Below, piece after piece: positions 50,432 to 59,076 of a stretch of 64,000 nucleotides of DNA. This DNA is from DATEAV01 sp964575425. GTDB lineage: Bacteria > Chloroflexota > Anaerolineae > Anaerolineales > E44-bin32. The position numbers were made by a program, and so were the translations under genes. The stretch spans positions 1-64,000 of the forward strand of contig CAZNRD010000005.1 in NCBI GenBank assembly GCA_964575425.1. The letters are read 5' to 3'. The notes under the pieces are model-generated. The model had not been told where the DNA came from and ran no database searches. It saw only the letters and a program-made list of their open reading frames with translations. Numbering within the stretch: the stretch's first letter is position 1; each line of letters begins with the position of its first letter.

Positions 50432-51559
50432 ATGGAGATCCGAGGCGGCCGGCTAGGCGATGCGCTCGACAACCAGCCACGTGGTAGGAGGGGCCTGCTG
50501 GCCTCGCCTGGCCTCTGGTTGGGGCTTCTCCTGAGCGCAGTCTGCTTATGGCTGGCCTTCCGCCAGGTCCCGTTCCGTGCTCTGGGCGAGACACTGTCTG
50601 GAGCAACGTATGGGTGGCTGGTGCCGGCAATCGGACTGCACCTCCTGGCTGTCTGGGCGCGAGCGGCGCGTTGGCAGGCGCTGCTGGACGCGCGAGGAAT
50701 CTTGGCAGATGCATTCTGGGCACAAGGGGTTGGCTTCCTGTTCACCAATGCCTTCCCGCTGCGCATGGGGGAGCCTGCCCGGGTGGTGACGCTTGCAGGG
50801 CGGTGTCGCCTGCCTATCCTGCGTGTGGCGACCTCAGCGGTTGTCGAACGGGCGCTGGACGTAGGCACAATCCTGGGCATTCTGGCGCTGGTCCTTCCGT
50901 GGATGCACGTTCCACCGCTGGTCCTGCGGGCCAGCCAAACCTTTGCAGCACTGCTGCTGGTGGCCGTGGGTTTGATGGCAATCCTGCTGCACATGCGCGA
51001 GCGGGCGGAGGCCGTGCTGCGGCGTCTCCTTGGACGGCTGCGGCTGCCCGCCGATGGCCTGATGCAGCGATGGCGGGAACTGCTCGAGGGGCTGCAAGCG
51101 CTTCTCCACCGTGGGGTAGCGCTGCGCGGGCTGGGCTGGTCGCTTGCGGTGTGGGCGCTGTACGTCGGTTTCTACTGGTGCGTCTTGCGCGGCTTCCGCA
51201 CCGACCCGACCCTGGTCGAGGCGGGCTTCATGGTGGTGGCGCTCGCACTTGCGATCTCCGTGCCGTCCAGCCCCGGTTTCGTTGGGGTGTATCAGCTTGC
51301 CGGGCAGCAGGCGCTGAGCCTGCCATTCGGCGACCGTTACGACCCGGGCATTGCGCTGGCGATCACGCTGGTGTCACACGTGGCGTACTTTCTGCTCACC
51401 TCGCTGCTGGGCGCGATCGGTTTGGCGCGAATGGGGGTGACGTTTGGTGACCTGGTGGGGAGGATCATGAACCGCAGGCCAGGTGTCACCGGCCGGACCC
51501 TGGACGCGCCGGCCGGCCCCGATAGCGGCGGCGGTTCAGCGCCAAAGGGATTGGCGTGA
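50432..51559 (+). CDS. LPG_synthase_TM / AglD-like membrane protein
   Basis: A 375-residue polytopic protein with about eight helices. RWQALLDARG, GFLFTNAFPLRMGEPARVVTLA and ISVPSSPGFVGVYQLAGQQAL are the signature segments of the PF03706 (UPF0104, AglD/MprF flippase-like) family. Members act as lipid-linked flippases or accessories of glycolipid synthesis. The start at 50432 is four bases after the oxidoreductase stop; the earlier open frame runs into that gene. Precise role unknown. Confidence 0.78.
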   Translation: MEIRGGRLGDALDNQPRGRRGLLASPGLWLGLLLSAVCLWLAFRQVPFRALGETLSGATYGWLVPAIGLHLLAVWARAARWQALLDARGILADAFWAQGVGFLFTNAFPLRMGEPARVVTLAGRCRLPILRVATSAVVERALDVGTILGILALVLPWMHVPPLVLRASQTFAALLLVAVGLMAILLHMRERAEAVLRRLLGRLRLPADGLMQRWRELLEGLQALLHRGVALRGLGWSLAVWALYVGFYWCVLRGFRTDPTLVEAGFMVVALALAISVPSSPGFVGVYQLAGQQALSLPFGDRYDPGIALAITLVSHVAYFLLTSLLGAIGLARMGVTFGDLVGRIMNRRPGVTGRTLDAPAGPDSGGGSAPKGLA

Positions 51560-51665
51560 GAAGCGAGCCCGCCCAGACCGACCTGGAGCGGTGTGCTGCC
51601 ACACCCTCGGTCAGAACTGCCCATCGGCGGGACGTTGGCGGCCAGGGCGCTGGAGGAGGCCGGAT

Positions 51666-52490
51666 ATGGATGTGGACCAGAGGAACGTCTTGGACGCGTT
51701 TCGCCTGACGGGCAGGGTAGCGCTGGTGACGGGGGGCGCGGGACTTCTGGGGGCCGAGTTCTGCCGCACCCTGGCCGGGGCGGGCGCGTCGGTCGGTGTC
51801 GCCGATCTGGCTGTCCACAAGGCGGCCGCAGTCGCCAAGGGGCTGCCCGGGGCGGCTCGCCCTGTCGAGATGGATGTCACGGGGCCCGAATCGGTCCAGA
51901 GGGCGGTGGACGACGTCGTCGCCGCGTTCGGGCGGCTTGACATCCTGGTGAACAGCGCTGCGCTCGACCCGAAGTTCGACCCAAGTCAGACGGGCCAGCA
52001 CGCGAGCGCCTTCGAAGACTACCCGCTCGAGAGCTGGAACCAGGCGCTGGCTGTCAACCTGACCGGCGTCTTCCTGTGCTCCCAGATGGCGGCCAGGCAG
52101 ATGCTCAGGCAGGGTAGTGGCGTGATCGTCAACATCTGCTCCACCTACGGCCTGGTGGGCCCAGATCAGCGTATCTACGAACAGCCAGGACAACCGGCGC
52201 AGTTCAAGCCGGCGTACTACTCGGTCACCAAAGCCGGCATTCTGGGAATGACCCGTTACCTGGCGACCTACTTTGCCGGGAGGAACATCCGCGTGAACGC
52301 GCTGACGCCAGGCGGGGTGTACAACGACCACGACGAGGCGTTCGTCCGGAACTACTCCGCGCGGACAGTCCTTGGGCGGATGGCTCGGAAAGACGAGATG
52401 AATGGTGCCTTGCTGTTCCTGGCGTCGGACGCCTCCTCGTACATGACGGGAGCAAATCTTGTGGTCGACGGAGGCTGGACGGCGTGGTAA
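51666..52490 (+). CDS. SDR oxidoreductase, PtmA-like
   Basis: A 274-residue classical SDR: LVTGGAGLLGAEFCRTLAGAGA (NAD site), DILVNSAALDPKF, catalytic Ser in NICSTYG, YYSVTK (Tyr and Lys) and LTPGGVYNDHDEAFVRNY with a C-terminal GANLVVDGGWTAW. The start at 51666 follows GGAGGAGG. It overlaps the CMP-sugar synthetase by seven bases, an order (SDR then NeuA-type) seen for ptmA-ptmB in Campylobacter. Reaction not known. Confidence 0.83.
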   Translation: MDVDQRNVLDAFRLTGRVALVTGGAGLLGAEFCRTLAGAGASVGVADLAVHKAAAVAKGLPGAARPVEMDVTGPESVQRAVDDVVAAFGRLDILVNSAALDPKFDPSQTGQHASAFEDYPLESWNQALAVNLTGVFLCSQMAARQMLRQGSGVIVNICSTYGLVGPDQRIYEQPGQPAQFKPAYYSVTKAGILGMTRYLATYFAGRNIRVNALTPGGVYNDHDEAFVRNYSARTVLGRMARKDEMNGALLFLASDASSYMTGANLVVDGGWTAW

Positions 52491-53719
52491 GCCCGGCGAA
52501 GGTCCTCGCCATCGTCCCGGCGCGCGGCGGATCGAAGTCGATCCCACGCAAGAACATCCGCCTGTTCGCCGGTCACCCTCTCCTAGCGTACAGCATCGCC
52601 GCCGGGCTGCAGGCGAAATCGGTCGATCGAGTTCTCGTTTCGACCGACGACGCCGAGATCGCCGAGGTCGCCCGACGCTACGGCGCCGAGGTGCCCTTCC
52701 TGCGGCCGGCTGCGTTGGCGCAAGATGATACGCCGGACCTCCCGGTCTTCGAGCATGCGCTGAAATGGCTGGATTCCCATGAGGGCGACCGGCCGGAAGT
52801 GATCGTGCAGCTGCGCCCGACCTCGCCGCTGCGCCCGCCGGATTGCGTCGACCGGGCGGTTCAGATCCTGGCCGACAATCCGCAGGCCGACTCGGTGCGT
52901 GGGGTAGTTCCGGCCAGTCAGAACCCCTACAAGATGTGGCGAATCGGGGACGACGGGCAGATGCAGCCGCTGCTGCGCGAGGGCTTCGACGAGCCGTACA
53001 ACATGCCGCGCCAGTCGCTGCCCACGACGTACTGGCAGACAGGCCACATCGACGTCATTCGGACAGCAGCCATTCTAGAGAAGGGCTCGATGAGCGGGAA
53101 CATCATCTTGCCTCTGCTCCTTGACCCGGCCTACGCTGTCGACATTGATACCCTGCGCGATTGGGAGAAAGCGGAGGCCGTGGTCCGCGATGGCAAGCTG
53201 CCCGTCGTCCGCCCCGGCCGCGCGCCTCGGCCGCTTCCGGATCGGATTGAGCTAGTCGTCCTCGACTTCGACGGTGTCCTGACGGACAACCGTGTCTGGG
53301 TCGATGGTGAGGGACGCGAGAGCATCGCCGCGCATCGCGGCGACGGCTGGGGGGTGGCTCGGCTCCGCGAGCATGGCGTCGAGGTGATGGTGCTCTCGGC
53401 TGAGAAGGACCCGGTGGTGGCCGCGCGCTGCCGCAAGCTGGGCGTGCCGGCGATCCAGGGGGTGGTGGAGAAGGCCGAGGCGCTCCGAGGGCTCCTTGCC
53501 GAGCGCGGCACGGATCCGGCACGCGTGGTCTATCTTGGCAACGATGTCAACGATGTGCCTTGCTTTGGCGTTGTTGGCTGCGCCGTCGTCGTCGCCGACG
53601 CCCACCCGGCGGCCGCGGCCGAAGCCGATAGGGTGCTGCGAACCTCCGGCGGACATGGTGCCGTGCGGGAGTTGTGTGACCTGATCCTCCAACACCTGAG
53701 GGAGAGACCGAATGGCTAG
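52484..53719 (+). CDS. neuA: CMP-nonulosonate synthetase fused to a KdsC-like HAD phosphatase
   Basis: A 411-residue two-domain protein. Residues ~6-235 are a NeuA-type cytidylyltransferase (AIVPARGGSKSIPRKN, STDDAEIA, RPTSPLRPP, TTYWQTGHIDVIR). Residues ~255-405 are a HAD phosphatase with Asp261 and Asp263 (DFDGVLTDN), Ser305, Lys330 and GNDVND (354-357), as in KdsC and the animal CMP-sialate synthetase tail. Cytidylylation and dephosphorylation of a 9-phosphorylated nonulosonate would be joined in one protein. GTG start overlapping the SDR gene; its end overlaps the following neuB by eight bases. Confidence 0.9.
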   Translation: MVSPAKVLAIVPARGGSKSIPRKNIRLFAGHPLLAYSIAAGLQAKSVDRVLVSTDDAEIAEVARRYGAEVPFLRPAALAQDDTPDLPVFEHALKWLDSHEGDRPEVIVQLRPTSPLRPPDCVDRAVQILADNPQADSVRGVVPASQNPYKMWRIGDDGQMQPLLREGFDEPYNMPRQSLPTTYWQTGHIDVIRTAAILEKGSMSGNIILPLLLDPAYAVDIDTLRDWEKAEAVVRDGKLPVVRPGRAPRPLPDRIELVVLDFDGVLTDNRVWVDGEGRESIAAHRGDGWGVARLREHGVEVMVLSAEKDPVVAARCRKLGVPAIQGVVEKAEALRGLLAERGTDPARVVYLGNDVNDVPCFGVVGCAVVVADAHPAAAAEADRVLRTSGGHGAVRELCDLILQHLRERPNG

Positions 53720-54587
53720 GGAGATTCGCTTCGGTGGCCGCCTGGTCGGGGATGGGCATCCAACCTGCATCGTGGCTGAGATCGGCATCAATCACAATGG
53801 AGACCTGGGCATCGCCCGGCAATTGATCGACGCTGCGGTGCACGCTGGTGTGGACGCGGTCAAGTTCCAGAAGCGCACGCCGGAGCTGTGCATCCCGGTT
53901 GAGCAGCGTGACCTGATGCGCGACACGCCCTGGGGCTACATCTCGTATCTCGAGTATCGGAGGCGAGTCGAATTCGGCTACGACGAGTTTGTCGAGATTG
54001 ACCGCCACTGCCGTTCCCGTGGTGTCCCGTGGTTTGCTTCCGTCTGGGACGAACCGTCGGTGGATTTCCTGGAGCCGTTCGAGCCGATCGGCTACAAGAT
54101 TCCCTCGGCCGCACTCACAGACCAGAACCTGCTGCGGCATGCGCGCGCCACCGATCGCCCGATCGTGCTCTCCACGGGCATGTCGACGATGGAGCAGATC
54201 CGGCAGGCAGTGCAAGCCATAGGCGAGGACAATCTCATACTGCTGCACACGACAAGCACCTACCCCTGCGATCCCGATGAGCTGAACCTCACGATGATCC
54301 AGACCCTCCGCCGTGAGTTTCCGTGCCCGATAGGGTACTCTGGGCACGAGGTCGGGTTGGTGCCGTCGGTGGTGGCTGTCGCCTTGGGGGCATGCATGGT
54401 TGAGCGGCACATCACCCTCGACCGGGCGATGTGGGGCAGCGACCAGGCGGCCTCCGTCGAGCCGGGAGGATTTGAGCGGCTCGTGAAGTACATCCGCGTC
54501 ACCGAGAAGGCGTTGGGAGACGGCATCAAGCGGGTGTATCGGAGCGAACTGCCGTCACTGCGGAAGCTGCGCCGTGTTGCCAACTGA
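53712..54587 (+). CDS. neuB: NeuB-family synthase lacking the SAF domain
   Basis: A 291-residue protein that is only the TIM-barrel. CIVAEIGINHNGDLGIARQLI (NHNG 27-30), KFQKRTPELCIP, YKIPSAALTDQNLL, LSTGMSTMEQIRQA, LHTTSTYPCDP and GYSGHEVGL and ERHITLDRAMWGSDQAAS identify a NeuB synthase. The ~60-residue C-terminal SAF domain present at 38803-39876 is absent: the gene ends at a normal stop with no adjacent SAF-coding frame. Overlaps the fused synthetase gene. The substrate may be a 6-phosphorylated sugar, given the phosphatase. Confidence 0.9.
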   Translation: MAREIRFGGRLVGDGHPTCIVAEIGINHNGDLGIARQLIDAAVHAGVDAVKFQKRTPELCIPVEQRDLMRDTPWGYISYLEYRRRVEFGYDEFVEIDRHCRSRGVPWFASVWDEPSVDFLEPFEPIGYKIPSAALTDQNLLRHARATDRPIVLSTGMSTMEQIRQAVQAIGEDNLILLHTTSTYPCDPDELNLTMIQTLRREFPCPIGYSGHEVGLVPSVVAVALGACMVERHITLDRAMWGSDQAASVEPGGFERLVKYIRVTEKALGDGIKRVYRSELPSLRKLRRVAN

Positions 54588-54618
54588 CCAGGGGCGTTGC
54601 CTGAAACGGAGGGCGGCG

Positions 54619-55671
54619 ATGATGGCCAACAGCCGACGGTCCATCGTCGTGTTGATCGGGGCGAGTGTGCTCGTCTTGAGCCTGATCGGGGTGTACTTCC
54701 AGGGAGGCAAGCTGGGAGTTGAGTACCTTCGGACGGAGCAGCTCCGCCGGCATTTGGAGATCCTGGAGGGTCATGCTGGCAGCCCCACGCAGTACCGGCT
54801 TCTGTCGGAGTGGCTGGTCGAGGCATGGGTGCAGGCTCTGGCGCGGTTGGGAGTGTCGGAAGCCATCGTCGTTGGCTTTCTCTCCTTCCGCGTCGTGCAG
54901 AACATGATCATCCTGTCTTTGGCTGCGACCTTCTATCGCCGCCTGGGACTCCGAAACCCGGCCGTGCTGGCCTCGCTGGCTGTCGTCACCTGGAGCATGA
55001 CGCACAGCCTGTATGACAGCGACCTTTCCTTCAATCTCTATGGAGACCTCATCTTCTACCTGGCTGCTGGCGTGTTGACATACAGCCGGCGAGACCCCTG
55101 GATTGTGCTGCTCATGGGATTGGCTGCGGCAAACCGAGAGACAAGCGGGCTGATCCTCGCGCTGTTCCTCCTGGCGCGCTACCGCAGCGGCCTGAAATGG
55201 GATCGGCGAACCATCGTGATCGCGCTTGCTGCACTGGTCGCGTTCCTGGCAGGCTATCTGGCGGTTCGCTGGGCTCTGGGCCCACGGCCGGTCACGCTTC
55301 CCCATGGGCGGACGCCAGGACTGGATTTGCTCGATTACAACCTGTTCCGCCGCCAGACCTGGGTCCACCTGGCTGCCTGCTGGAGCGTGTTCCCGGTGAT
55401 TGCATTGCTGGGGGTGCGGCGCCTGCCCCAGACGCTGCGGCGATGGCTGATCGCGGTTCCGCCCGTATGGCTGGCCGTCCATTTCACCCTGGCCGTTGCA
55501 GCCGAAGTGCGGCTGATGCTCATGCCGCAGCTGATGATCTTCGTGCCGGCTGCGTTCCTGACGATCCAGAACGCCTCCGGGCCGGTGCATCAAGGGACTG
55601 ACGGTGACGGGAATGGTGCGGCTGCTCAGACGGAGGGTCGCCAGAAGCAGGGCGACATCGGTGGCAGGTAG
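54619..55671 (+). CDS. Polytopic membrane protein, unknown
   Basis: A 350-residue protein with about nine hydrophobic segments. A first loop has LEGHAGSPTQYRLLSEWLVEA, and further in LYDSDLSFNLYGDLIFYLA and AANRETSGLILALFLLARY occur. It could be a glycosyltransferase or polymerase-like component, but no family is recognised. The ATG at 54619 follows GGAGGG; the longer frame from 54574 lies over the neuB end. Its soluble tail is Gly/Ala/Gln-rich. Confidence 0.6.
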   Translation: MMANSRRSIVVLIGASVLVLSLIGVYFQGGKLGVEYLRTEQLRRHLEILEGHAGSPTQYRLLSEWLVEAWVQALARLGVSEAIVVGFLSFRVVQNMIILSLAATFYRRLGLRNPAVLASLAVVTWSMTHSLYDSDLSFNLYGDLIFYLAAGVLTYSRRDPWIVLLMGLAAANRETSGLILALFLLARYRSGLKWDRRTIVIALAALVAFLAGYLAVRWALGPRPVTLPHGRTPGLDLLDYNLFRRQTWVHLAACWSVFPVIALLGVRRLPQTLRRWLIAVPPVWLAVHFTLAVAAEVRLMLMPQLMIFVPAAFLTIQNASGPVHQGTDGDGNGAAAQTEGRQKQGDIGGR

Positions 55672-55675
55672 GGCG

Positions 55676-57292
55676 ATGCGAGGTTTGCGTCTGCCCAAGC
55701 CGCGCAGCGCGTGGGTGCGCCTGCTGTGGCTTCTGACAGACCGGGCCAACCGCCGGCAGGTGCGGCGGGTCGAGCGATTCCTGCGCGGGGTGCGCACGGC
55801 TGACGATGACAGGCGGGTGCTGGTCTTCAACGCCTCGACTCGGATCGGCAGGCCGAGCCTGAATGCAGGCTTCAGCCTGTTGGCATCCTGGGCGCTGCGA
55901 GCGTCGGGCGTGCCAGTCCGCTATGTGGTCTGTGTCCGCGGCCTTGCCCCATGCGTCCTGGGGACGAATCGGGAGGATTATCGTGCCGCACCGCCGTGCC
56001 GGCCCTGCCTGCGGCTCAGCCGCGACCTGTTCCCCCTTGGTCTGACGATCGGGTTGGAGTTCGACTCGGTTGCGGCGCAAACCGCGGAGGTTGCGATCCG
56101 CGACCTTGGGATGGCCGACCTCGAAGCCTGGGCGTTTGACGGGTTGCCGCTCGGACAGCTGTGCCTGCCCGGGCTGCGCTGGGCGCTGCGGCGCCATCAT
56201 CTTCCCGACGACGAGCCCACGCGAGGGCTCTATCGGCGTTACCTGTCCTCGGCGGCGAGCCTGGCGAGGCAATTCGGCCAAATCCTGGATCGAGAGAAGC
56301 CTCAGGCGCTGGTAGTCTTCAATGGAATCATGTACCCCGAGGCGGTCGCCCGGGAGCTCGCCCTGCGGCGCTCCATTCGGGTGGTGACGCATGAGGTCGG
56401 CCTGCGGCCGTTCTCGGCCTTCTTCTCCCATGGGCACGCGACGTTCCGAGAGGTCGAGCTTCCGGAGGGCTTTGAGTTGAATGACGAGGAAGACCGGCGA
56501 TTGGACGGGTATCTGTCGCAGCGGTTTCGTGGCAAGTTCACAATGGCTGGGATCCGGTTCTGGCCGGAGATGGATCCGCTGCCCGCCGATCTGCTCGAGC
56601 GGATCGGCCGACACCGCCAGACGGCTGCGGTCTTCACCAACGTCATCTTCGACACCAGCCAGGTCCATGCCAATACGCTGTATCCAGACATGTTTGCTTG
56701 GCTCGACGACGTGCGGGAGGTGGCAGCCAGGCATCGCGAAACGTTGTTCGTCTTCCGCGCGCATCCGGACGAGGACCGACCGGGGAAGGAGAGTCGCGAA
56801 ACCGTGGCGGAGTGGGCCCGCGAACGAAGCCTGCAGGACCTGCCCAATGTGGCTTTCTTCGGGCCGTCGGACTACGTCAGCTCATACGAGCTGATTTGCC
56901 GGGCAAAGCTGGTGTTGGTCTACAACTCGTCAATCGGGCTGGAGGCATCGATCCTGGGCGCGCCGGTCCTGTGCGCCGGGCGGGCGCGCTACACCCAGCT
57001 GCCGACGGTGTTCTTCCCTGAGAGCCGGGAGGCCCATCTCAGCCTGATGCGTGAGTTCCTGGCCGCCCCTTCCATCACCGTTCCCCCGGAGTTTGCCAAG
57101 AACGCCCGGAGGTTCCTGCACTTTGAGCTGCATCACGCCTCGCTTGACCTTTCCCGTTTCCTGGGGCCGTATCCTATGCAGCCAGGCATGGTGACGTTTG
57201 AGCGAGCCGATCCCGATGCAATTCGGTCATCCTCCGAACTTGCGCGGATCAGGGCGGGCATTCTCACAGGCTGTGGATTTGGAGTGTCGTGA
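55676..57292 (+). CDS. Capsule-biosynthesis-like GT-B transferase (second)
   Basis: A 538-residue soluble protein in the same broad group as 33472-35142: C-terminal Rossmann motifs VFTNVIFDTSQVHANTLYP, LFVFRAHPDE (RxHP-like), CRAKLVLVYNSSIGLEASILGAPVLCAG. An N-terminal pair of cysteines (CRPC at ~101-104) follows a DYRAAPPC segment. Start taken as the ATG at 55676, five bases after the preceding stop. Likely transfers a sugar or polyol phosphate; donor unknown. Confidence 0.68.
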   Translation: MRGLRLPKPRSAWVRLLWLLTDRANRRQVRRVERFLRGVRTADDDRRVLVFNASTRIGRPSLNAGFSLLASWALRASGVPVRYVVCVRGLAPCVLGTNREDYRAAPPCRPCLRLSRDLFPLGLTIGLEFDSVAAQTAEVAIRDLGMADLEAWAFDGLPLGQLCLPGLRWALRRHHLPDDEPTRGLYRRYLSSAASLARQFGQILDREKPQALVVFNGIMYPEAVARELALRRSIRVVTHEVGLRPFSAFFSHGHATFREVELPEGFELNDEEDRRLDGYLSQRFRGKFTMAGIRFWPEMDPLPADLLERIGRHRQTAAVFTNVIFDTSQVHANTLYPDMFAWLDDVREVAARHRETLFVFRAHPDEDRPGKESRETVAEWARERSLQDLPNVAFFGPSDYVSSYELICRAKLVLVYNSSIGLEASILGAPVLCAGRARYTQLPTVFFPESREAHLSLMREFLAAPSITVPPEFAKNARRFLHFELHHASLDLSRFLGPYPMQPGMVTFERADPDAIRSSSELARIRAGILTGCGFGVS

Positions 57293-57299
57293 GACGGCG

Positions 57300-59048
57300 A
57301 TGAGCGCGAACAGTCCAGTGCAGGCCAGCCAGAATGCAAAGCGCTCTGCACCCGTCGCAGGCATGGTTGTCGCGATCTTGCTCCTGGGGATGCTTCTGGC
57401 CCTTGCTCGTTTCTGGCACAGCGGCCAGATGGGCTTCTACGAAGACGACTACACCCTCGTCACCCGCGCCATGGCTGCCTCCTGGCCGGAGGTGCGCGAC
57501 TTCGTCTCTTCCTTGCTGCTGAGCTTCGGAGGCCAGGGGCGGCCGCTGCAGCACAGCGTCTTGTATCTGCTCTCCTACCTCGCCGGCAGACTGGGGGGAC
57601 TCCCGGAGGCCTACTGGCTCGGCTGGGTGATCCTCACCCTGAACGCGGTCCTGGCCTATGCCCTGCTGCGGCGGCTGTTCGCCCCCACCGCCTCGCTGGC
57701 TGGCGGGCTGGCCTTTGCCCTGTTCGGCGGTGACACCACACAGGCCTTCCTCTACCACTCATTCGGCCTTCAGCAGTCCCTCACTTACCTGCTCGTGGCC
57801 CTGCACCTGTATCTGTCCGACCGACGGGTCTTCTCGTACTTCGTGGTCCTTGGATCGCTGCTGAGCTACGAGACGGCATATCCCGTTTTCCTGGCCGCGC
57901 CGCTGCTGGGCGAGCGGCGCGGCGGTGACCTGATGCGCGAGATGATCCGCCACAGCGCAGTTCTCGGCGCCCTGTTCCTGGCTGTCCTTGCCCTGCGGAT
58001 TGCTGTTGGCGAAGCGCGCGTCGTGGGGCTTGGATTTCCCGAGCTGGTGACTGTGCCGCTGCTGCACATGGTCCAGGGGCCGGCCGTCAGCCTGGGGACG
58101 TATCTCTACCGCCCGCTCCAGGCGATTCAGGCGCTCGATGGCGAGATGATCGTCGTCCTCCTCGCCTCGTCGATGGGCCTGAGCGCGGCACTCTGGCTGA
58201 CGAAGGGCGAGGGCCGGGCCGCGCCATCGGAGTTCCTCGCAGCTCTCCGAACGAAGTCCGCAGTCCACATTGGGGAAGCCAACCGACGGGTGCTCCGACT
58301 GCTCGGTGCCGGGCTGGTGATGCTTGCGCTTGCCTATGCGCTGACCTTCACGATCCGGGCCTACGCCATCAGTGGTCGAGACACCCGCGTCCACTTCGCA
58401 GCCGTCGTCGGAGCAGCGATCGTCTGGGCCTGCCTGGCCGAGGTGGCCTACGGGTCTGCGGCGACACCGCGCCGGAAGCGCCTGGTCTCGCTGGCCCTGG
58501 CGGCATATTTCGCCTCGATGGTCGGCTTCGGTTTCGTCGTTCAGCGCAGCTACGTGCGGGCCTGGGAGCTGCAAAGGGCCTTCTGGACGGACGTCCTGAA
58601 GTTGTGTCCCGATCTCGACGACGGCGTGGTGATCCTGATCGAGCCGAGTGGCCTGGAGGATCCGCGCTTCATCTACGCCAATCACTGGAACCTGCCGCGC
58701 GTGCTGGACCAGATACTCGGATTTCCTGACGATTGGCATGTGCCGCCGCGGGTCTACCGGCTGCTGCCGGACTGGCAGACGCACCTCGTGGCCGAAGGCG
58801 GGCAGTTCCGGCTGGACGGGCTGACCGTGCTGGCACCGCCGTCCCTATATGGGAAGACTGAGAGTCGCCACGTCATCTTCCTGGAGACGGCCGGCGGCAG
58901 TTTGCGGCGCATCGGCGGCGAACTCACCGTGGACGGCAGGAGCTACCCGATCCGTGATCTCCCCCGCGGGCCCCAGCAAGTGTTCCCACACGGCTTCCTC
59001 TACGACCAGTTGATCAGCAAGAACCCATCGGGAGGCTCCGACTCATGA
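57300..59048 (+). CDS. GT-C-like polytopic membrane protein
   Basis: A 582-residue protein. After one helix there is FYEDDYTLVTRAMAASWPEVRDF, where the EDDY acids lie in the usual GT-C catalytic loop. Eight or more helices follow, then a C-terminal extracytoplasmic domain of ~130 residues (LCPDLDDGVVILIEPSGLEDPR...). The start at 57300 is seven bases after the upstream stop. Probably a membrane glycosyltransferase; no named family. Confidence 0.68.
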   Translation: MSANSPVQASQNAKRSAPVAGMVVAILLLGMLLALARFWHSGQMGFYEDDYTLVTRAMAASWPEVRDFVSSLLLSFGGQGRPLQHSVLYLLSYLAGRLGGLPEAYWLGWVILTLNAVLAYALLRRLFAPTASLAGGLAFALFGGDTTQAFLYHSFGLQQSLTYLLVALHLYLSDRRVFSYFVVLGSLLSYETAYPVFLAAPLLGERRGGDLMREMIRHSAVLGALFLAVLALRIAVGEARVVGLGFPELVTVPLLHMVQGPAVSLGTYLYRPLQAIQALDGEMIVVLLASSMGLSAALWLTKGEGRAAPSEFLAALRTKSAVHIGEANRRVLRLLGAGLVMLALAYALTFTIRAYAISGRDTRVHFAAVVGAAIVWACLAEVAYGSAATPRRKRLVSLALAAYFASMVGFGFVVQRSYVRAWELQRAFWTDVLKLCPDLDDGVVILIEPSGLEDPRFIYANHWNLPRVLDQILGFPDDWHVPPRVYRLLPDWQTHLVAEGGQFRLDGLTVLAPPSLYGKTESRHVIFLETAGGSLRRIGGELTVDGRSYPIRDLPRGPQQVFPHGFLYDQLISKNPSGGSDS

Positions 59049-59076
59049 CGAGCGCATCCGGTCTGAGGACTCTGGC

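Noticed and set aside
55520..56764. Minus-strand open frame of 414 codons
   Set aside because: Antisense to the capsule-type transferase; composition of a shadow frame.
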